Origin: Myxococcota bacterium
GTDB taxonomy: Bacteria > Myxococcota_C > UBA6777
Direction: 5' to 3'
Length of the DNA stretch: 9,415 nucleotides
NCBI GenBank assembly: GCA_963169055.1
Contig: CAUJFU010000199.1
Coordinates: forward strand, 1 to 9,415
A program made the translations under genes and the position numbers. The notes below the pieces were generated by a model that was not told the DNA's origin, ran no database searches, and saw nothing but the letters and a program-made list of their open reading frames with translations. Position 1 is the first letter of the stretch; every line of letters begins with the position of its first letter. Positions 5,857 through 9,415 of this stretch are shown piece by piece.

Positions 5857-7092
5857 ATGTTGGGTTGGTTGTGGAAAAAACAATTCGCAGGATGGCTAGG
5901 CGGGATGGCGTTTGCGCTATTCTCGCTCGCCGCAAGCGCCGCTCCGTCTTGGACCGAAGCTGCTGCGCGTTGGTCACAACATCAACAACGCGGCCAAACC
6001 TTGCAACAAGAACGCACGACACTTCGAGAAAAAGTCAAAACTTTGGCTGACCAATTGGATGCACTCAAACGCGACGCCGAACGTGGCGGACTGTTTGGCT
6101 TGCCCGCTCGTTTGCGTTTGCCCGCCTTGCGCGCAAATGCCCAAGTATGGGGCCAAAAGCTCGAACGCATTGAGCGTGCGTGGCACAGCCATCGCCTCGA
6201 ACAAGAAGGGCTGCGCCGCGAACTTCTCTCCATCATCCGAAAAAATCTGTATGCGTTGCAGTTGCGCTGGAACCAAGCACGCACCGATGCCGAACGTCAA
6301 ACCGTTCGTGAAAGCATCGTGTTGTGGTCCAAACGCGCAAAGAAAATCCACCCCGCGCTACAGGAAACACAACAACGCCCGACGATCAAAACGCCCATCG
6401 TTCGGATCGATCCGCTTGATGGCCCCTCGGATATCCGCCAAAAGGTCGATACTCTGCGCGATATCGAAGATCGCATCGCTCGTCGGATGAAGCATCTGCA
6501 AGCCAAACTCCACACACTCGAACAACAACAACAACGCACCCAACAAGATCAAAAACTCGCGCAACGTGTTTCGGAAATGACCCAAGAAGACGAACTCTTC
6601 AACGAAAACGATCGCAACCCCCGCGTTGCAGGTGGCCGCGAAAAACAAGCTCCCACCCGTGTACAAACCAATTCGTCTCCCTCCGCTCCACAAGGCGGCG
6701 CGCAACAAGGAACCTCCGATCCAAATCGCGGTACCACCGCGCCAAGCAAAGATAGCAACAGCTTTGAAAGTCACCCAACCCCACCCGCCGTTGGAAGTGG
6801 AGCGCCTTCGCCCACTCCCACCACCGATAGCCTGCCCAAAGGCAGCACCCCAAGCCCAACACAGATGCGACCGCAAGTCGGCTTTCTTCCAAGCGAACGC
6901 GCTGACACCACCGCGCAAGATCCGATGAATCCACAAGGCCCCCTTGATCAAAAGATCAAAGCTTTGCGAGACTACAAGCATCGGTTGACACGCCAACTGG
7001 AAGCCTTACGCAAACAACAGCGCCGCTTTCTGCGAAAAGCCTCACAACTGGAACGCAAAGAACGTCAGCGCCGTGCGAAAAAACAACGCTGA
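5857..7092 (+). CDS. Predicted periplasmic coiled-coil protein, first gene of envelope operon
   Basis: A 411-residue protein of no family I can name. The start is firm: AAGGAG at 5843-5848, then 8 nt, then ATG. A Sec signal peptide is clear: Lys-Lys at 7-8, a hydrophobic stretch, and A-S-A before AP, so cleavage is probably after Ala28. The mature protein begins with long charged helices likely to form coiled coil (about 40-75 and 95-165). A second helical segment (190-240) ends in QQQQ-rich sequence. A low-complexity Pro/Ser/Thr/Gln linker (255-360) follows, then a strongly basic terminal coiled coil (362-411). The helices at 193-227 and 363-397 share QK(V/I)..LRD...R(I/L).R and look duplicated. 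The barrel gene starts 11 nt downstream. A scaffold or tether between periplasm and outer membrane is inference. Confidence 0.75.
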   Translation: MLGWLWKKQFAGWLGGMAFALFSLAASAAPSWTEAAARWSQHQQRGQTLQQERTTLREKVKTLADQLDALKRDAERGGLFGLPARLRLPALRANAQVWGQKLERIERAWHSHRLEQEGLRRELLSIIRKNLYALQLRWNQARTDAERQTVRESIVLWSKRAKKIHPALQETQQRPTIKTPIVRIDPLDGPSDIRQKVDTLRDIEDRIARRMKHLQAKLHTLEQQQQRTQQDQKLAQRVSEMTQEDELFNENDRNPRVAGGREKQAPTRVQTNSSPSAPQGGAQQGTSDPNRGTTAPSKDSNSFESHPTPPAVGSGAPSPTPTTDSLPKGSTPSPTQMRPQVGFLPSERADTTAQDPMNPQGPLDQKIKALRDYKHRLTRQLEALRKQQRRFLRKASQLERKERQRRAKKQR

Positions 7093-7096
7093 GGTG
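7091..7096 (+). promoter_or_regulatory. Ribosome site fixing the TTG start of the barrel gene
   Basis: GAGGTG overlaps the TGA stop (7090-7092) of the upstream gene and sits 7 nt before TTG at 7104. No ATG or GTG occurs in frame between here and the end of the signal-peptide core. The TTG is therefore the best-supported start, and translation of the two genes is probably coupled. Confidence 0.6.
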
Positions 7097-7103
7097 TTTC
7101 TCC

Positions 7104-8369
7104 TTGTGTACCACGCGATATCCGCGCTCTGTTTATCCCCGTCTATCCGCAGCAATCGCCTTTGTCTGGATACTCTTGTTCGGAGCAGGCTTTTTTTCGC
7201 ACGCGCACGCTTGGCAGTGGGGGCGCTGGAATCTCAAACTCCAGCTTCATGTCAAGATGGGGTACGATGACAATGTGCGCCGATTGACCGTCCTCAACCC
7301 TCAACAAACCTCCTCCACCCTTCGTTGGGCCAAGATTGATGGCGTTGTATCCATCCCCCCCGAGATCCCGCCCGCTGCGATCCAATCCGATGGACTCCAT
7401 CAATGGGGGGGAGTCGCTACACTTCGTTATGCCGATGCCAAGCACCTTTGGAGCCTGCGCTACGGCCTCGGTGGGAAGGTGTTTTTTCAATACCACGATG
7501 AAAGCTCGATCGTCCAACGACTTGAAACACAGTACTATCTCCGCTTGCATCCGCGTTTTTTGATCGGGCTCTCCGCTCAAGGAGCCGATAGCCGCCGCAT
7601 CAACGAAAGCCGCGAATACTCCTTTGCCGTCGCCCAAGCCGTCGTGATGTGGTTTGCCCCCGAAAATTGGCTATTTACCTTGCGCGGTGGCTACAACGCG
7701 TTTTCTTTCCGACACCTCGAACGATTCCAAGACGTCCATCTTGAGGGACTCGACGACAACCCTCCCCTTGGCAAAGCCATTCGGATCTCCGATGGACAAC
7801 GCTTCTCTTATCATGGCGATACCTACCACTTGAGCGTCCGCAAACAATTTCATCGGATGTTTCGCGCACAACTCAGCTACGATCTCTCTCGTTTCTTTTA
7901 CGCTTTTCGCTTTGATCCACCCACCAACTCCGATACCTCACCGCTACCTCTGTTGATCCCTCGCTTCGATCTTTCCCACCAAATTGGCCTGTCTTTGCGC
8001 TTTTTGTACGTTGTCTTGATTGAACTCTCTTATCATTTTGAATTGCTGGATTCTCGATCTTATGGCGAATCTTTCTTGGGTCATCGCGTTCAGTTTCTGA
8101 GTGCAATCGAACTCCCTTGGCGGATCACGCTCGTCCTTCAAGCACAATTGCTGTTTCGCTCTTTCCGCAACGGACTCACCCTCAACACCCTTCTCCAACA
8201 AGCCGACAACGACGCCAACCTGACCAGCGCAACCATCCGCCTCTCCCGCCCTATCGCTGGACCCCTGCACCTCGATCTGCGTTATAGCTTTTACACCAAT
8301 CGCTTTAGCGCTGGCGGGGTGCAGTATCTGCGCAATCTCTTTCTTGCAGGTCTGTCTTTGCGCTTTTAA
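7104..8369 (+). CDS. Predicted outer-membrane beta-barrel protein, second gene of envelope operon
   Basis: A 421-residue protein with an N-terminal export signal: Arg at 5, 8 and 13, a hydrophobic stretch from about 16 to 31, then A-H-A before W, so cleavage is probably after Ala36. The mature part is full of alternating-polarity strands rich in Tyr, Phe and Trp (for example WSLRYGLGGKVFFQYHD, YYLRLHPRFLIGLSAQG, LFTLRGGYNAFSF, LHLDLRYSFYTNRF). It ends in LSLRF, with the C-terminal Phe that the Bam machinery usually recognises in barrel proteins. Strand count cannot be fixed by eye, but a mid-sized barrel is likely. Residues 53-90 are Pro-rich and may form an entry segment. I do not recognise a substrate or family. 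The tight spacing to the coiled-coil gene suggests the two products work together at the outer membrane. Repeat copy 3 starts 22 nt after the stop. Confidence 0.75.
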   Translation: MCTTRYPRSVYPRLSAAIAFVWILLFGAGFFSHAHAWQWGRWNLKLQLHVKMGYDDNVRRLTVLNPQQTSSTLRWAKIDGVVSIPPEIPPAAIQSDGLHQWGGVATLRYADAKHLWSLRYGLGGKVFFQYHDESSIVQRLETQYYLRLHPRFLIGLSAQGADSRRINESREYSFAVAQAVVMWFAPENWLFTLRGGYNAFSFRHLERFQDVHLEGLDDNPPLGKAIRISDGQRFSYHGDTYHLSVRKQFHRMFRAQLSYDLSRFFYAFRFDPPTNSDTSPLPLLIPRFDLSHQIGLSLRFLYVVLIELSYHFELLDSRSYGESFLGHRVQFLSAIELPWRITLVLQAQLLFRSFRNGLTLNTLLQQADNDANLTSATIRLSRPIAGPLHLDLRYSFYTNRFSAGGVQYLRNLFLAGLSLRF

Positions 8370-8391
8370 TTTCGGTAAGACGATATCCAAG

Positions 8392-8653
8392 AGAAGTGTG
8401 ATCGAAGGGGAGGGGCGATCCGCTGTAGACGCCCTATTGTTGGGCAGCCACAGGGGGCTGCCCCCACATCTTTACGATCACGCAATGGGCGGATTTCGTA
8501 TAGGACGGGCTGATGGGATGGTTTCTTGTGGGGCTTCACCCCACACCCCACAAGGGAACTCCGTCCCCTTGACCCCGTTTAGGCGGAACGAACAGATGTT
8601 TTTCAAATCAACGACGGCTCCGCTTGATGTGGCGCGAACACGGGGGGTTTGCG
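8392..8653 (+). repeat. Composite palindromic repeat, copy 3 (longest)
   Basis: This fills most of the 318-bp gene-free stretch 8370-8687 between convergent genes. Part one (8392-8502) is shared with copy 2 and holds a perfect GC-rich 8-bp hairpin, GGGCAGCC (8442-8449) with GGCTGCCC (8456-8463). Part two is a palindrome block. TGTGGGG (8527-8533) can pair with CCCCACA (8539-8545). Alternatively CTTGTGGGG (8525-8533) pairs with CCCCACAAG (8546-8554). CAAGGG (8551-8556) can also pair with CCCTTG (8566-8571). Part three (8566-8653) holds the blocks shared with copy 1, and its end is shared with copy 2. Bases 8654-8687 are GC-rich and end in a T-run (8683-8689) that overlaps the stop codon of the minus-strand NTPase gene. 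Confidence 0.8.
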
Positions 8654-8687
8654 ATGGCGTCGCGGCTTCTGGCGCTGTGGCGTTTTT

Positions 8688-9338
8688 TTAAGGGCGGTGG
8701 ATGTCGCTGAGAACGGAAGCGACGACGCGGGGCGGGATATGGAGTTGTTCTTTCAATAGTTCGTGAAGCACATAAAGAGCATCTTTGATCTTGTCGAAAA
8801 ACGAGGCGCTATGGGGGATGACTTCAAAGCACGGATGCAGCGACCAGATATCGCGCAAACGTCGATCGAGTCGCGCAGCTTCTTCGAGATCTTCGATGCG
8901 TACAGGGTTTCCGCCCTCGATAGAGCTTCCGCCTACTGCAGCGCTTTCAAAAAAGATCACCGCATCATAACGCTCGATCTCTCGGGATACATCGATGTTC
9001 AGAGTTTCATAAAAGTGTTGAGGGCCTTCGGGCCAATAAGCCGCACCATCGAGGGTTCCACGATCACACAACAAAACACTTTGCCTAGATGTGCAAGTGT
9101 AAAGATCCTCAAGATTGCGTTGAAGGTGAAAGATCGCACGTTGGGTTGCATGGACTGCTTCGGGTTGGCTGCACCGAGGGAAACCGCCCGAAAATAGGAT
9201 GGTTGCGGCTTCTGGTACCAAGACCACTTCGTCTCGGTACTCGCGGCGGAAGATATCTCCTGCGGTCGTCTTTCCTCCCCCCGGGCCACCCGTCAACACG
9301 ATACGGTAGGGGCGACCATTGGGCTTGCGTAGGTTCAT
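8688..9338 (-). CDS. AAA_28-type P-loop NTPase/kinase-like protein
   Basis: A 216-residue cytoplasmic protein. Walker A GGPGGGKTT is at residues 17-25, directly after strand YRIVLT. A VPEAAT.LFSGGFP block lies at 41-54, and the Walker B-like VLLCDRGTLDGAAYWP at 88-103 with Asp92. These fit the AAA_28 family of NadR-related ATP/GTP-binding proteins, many of which are uncharacterised nucleotide-dependent kinases or NTPases. The substrate cannot be told. The later GNPVRIEDLEEAARLDRRL region (about 144-162) would carry the lid-type arginines. ATG 9338-9336 is chosen for its near-perfect AAGGAGG with 8-nt spacing. The frame stays open to the window edge, with a TTG at 9368, but that extension has no family-like sequence. 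The gene converges with the barrel gene across repeat copy 3. Confidence 0.85.
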   Translation of the reverse strand: MNLRKPNGRPYRIVLTGGPGGGKTTAGDIFRREYRDEVVLVPEAATILFSGGFPRCSQPEAVHATQRAIFHLQRNLEDLYTCTSRQSVLLCDRGTLDGAAYWPEGPQHFYETLNIDVSREIERYDAVIFFESAAVGGSSIEGGNPVRIEDLEEAARLDRRLRDIWSLHPCFEVIPHSASFFDKIKDALYVLHELLKEQLHIPPRVVASVLSDIHRP

Positions 9339-9346
9339 CAAAAAAG

Positions 9347-9353
9347 CCTCCTT
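9347..9353 (-). promoter_or_regulatory. Strong Shine-Dalgarno deciding the NTPase start
   Basis: On the minus strand AAGGAGG is followed by 8 nt (CTTTTTTG) and ATG at 9338-9336. It is the best ribosome site in the window and overrides the longer open frame. The 77 bases from 9339 to the window edge otherwise show no clear promoter. Confidence 0.8.
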
Positions 9354-9415
9354 CGTGGCGATGCGCAACGTGATGTGTTCTGCACTGCGGCGGGGTGTGC
9401 CTTGAGCGATGTGGC

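Noticed and set aside
6358-6996. 212-codon minus-strand open frame
   Set aside because: It lies antisense to the well-supported coiled-coil gene, has no ribosome site I would accept and resembles no family.
9339-9415. Extension of the NTPase gene to TTG 9368 or beyond, or an upstream gene ending in TGA that overlaps ATG by one base
   Set aside because: The AAGGAGG before ATG 9338 explains the start. The 25 codons of the possible upstream frame are too few to judge and look unremarkable.

Overview
The window looks like a chromosomal segment of a Gram-negative bacterium. Three exported products (a lipoprotein, a periplasmic coiled-coil protein and an outer-membrane barrel) point to a double membrane. 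The DUF6178-type protein and the SSB style suggest the former Deltaproteobacteria (Myxococcota, Bradymonadota or Desulfobacterota). That placement is inference; no rRNA or other decisive marker is present. Base composition looks balanced, around 50% GC by eye. I see no phage, IS or CRISPR hallmarks.

Layout, left to right. Bases 1-843 hold the 3' part of a membrane protein gene with a periplasmic domain and TPR-like end. A palindromic repeat copy follows. A lipoprotein gene (1094-1972) carrying a 36-bp tandem repeat comes next, then a DUF6178-type gene (2007-3863), and ssb (4032-4517) behind a leader with two hairpins. A second repeat copy lies between ssb and the convergent truA (4770-5549, minus strand). 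A control region with direct repeats and a candidate promoter (5550-5856) separates truA from a two-gene envelope operon: a coiled-coil periplasmic protein (5857-7092) and a predicted outer-membrane beta-barrel (7104-8369). A third repeat copy (8392-8653) and a convergent P-loop NTPase gene (8688-9338, minus strand) finish the window.

Two genes are housekeeping: ssb (DNA replication and repair) and truA (tRNA pseudouridylation). The 5857-8369 operon and the 1094 lipoprotein are envelope components of unknown role. The most interesting non-coding signal is a composite palindromic repeat present three times in 9.4 kb. Each copy begins 13 to about 28 nt after a stop codon and lies on the same strand as the gene it follows.
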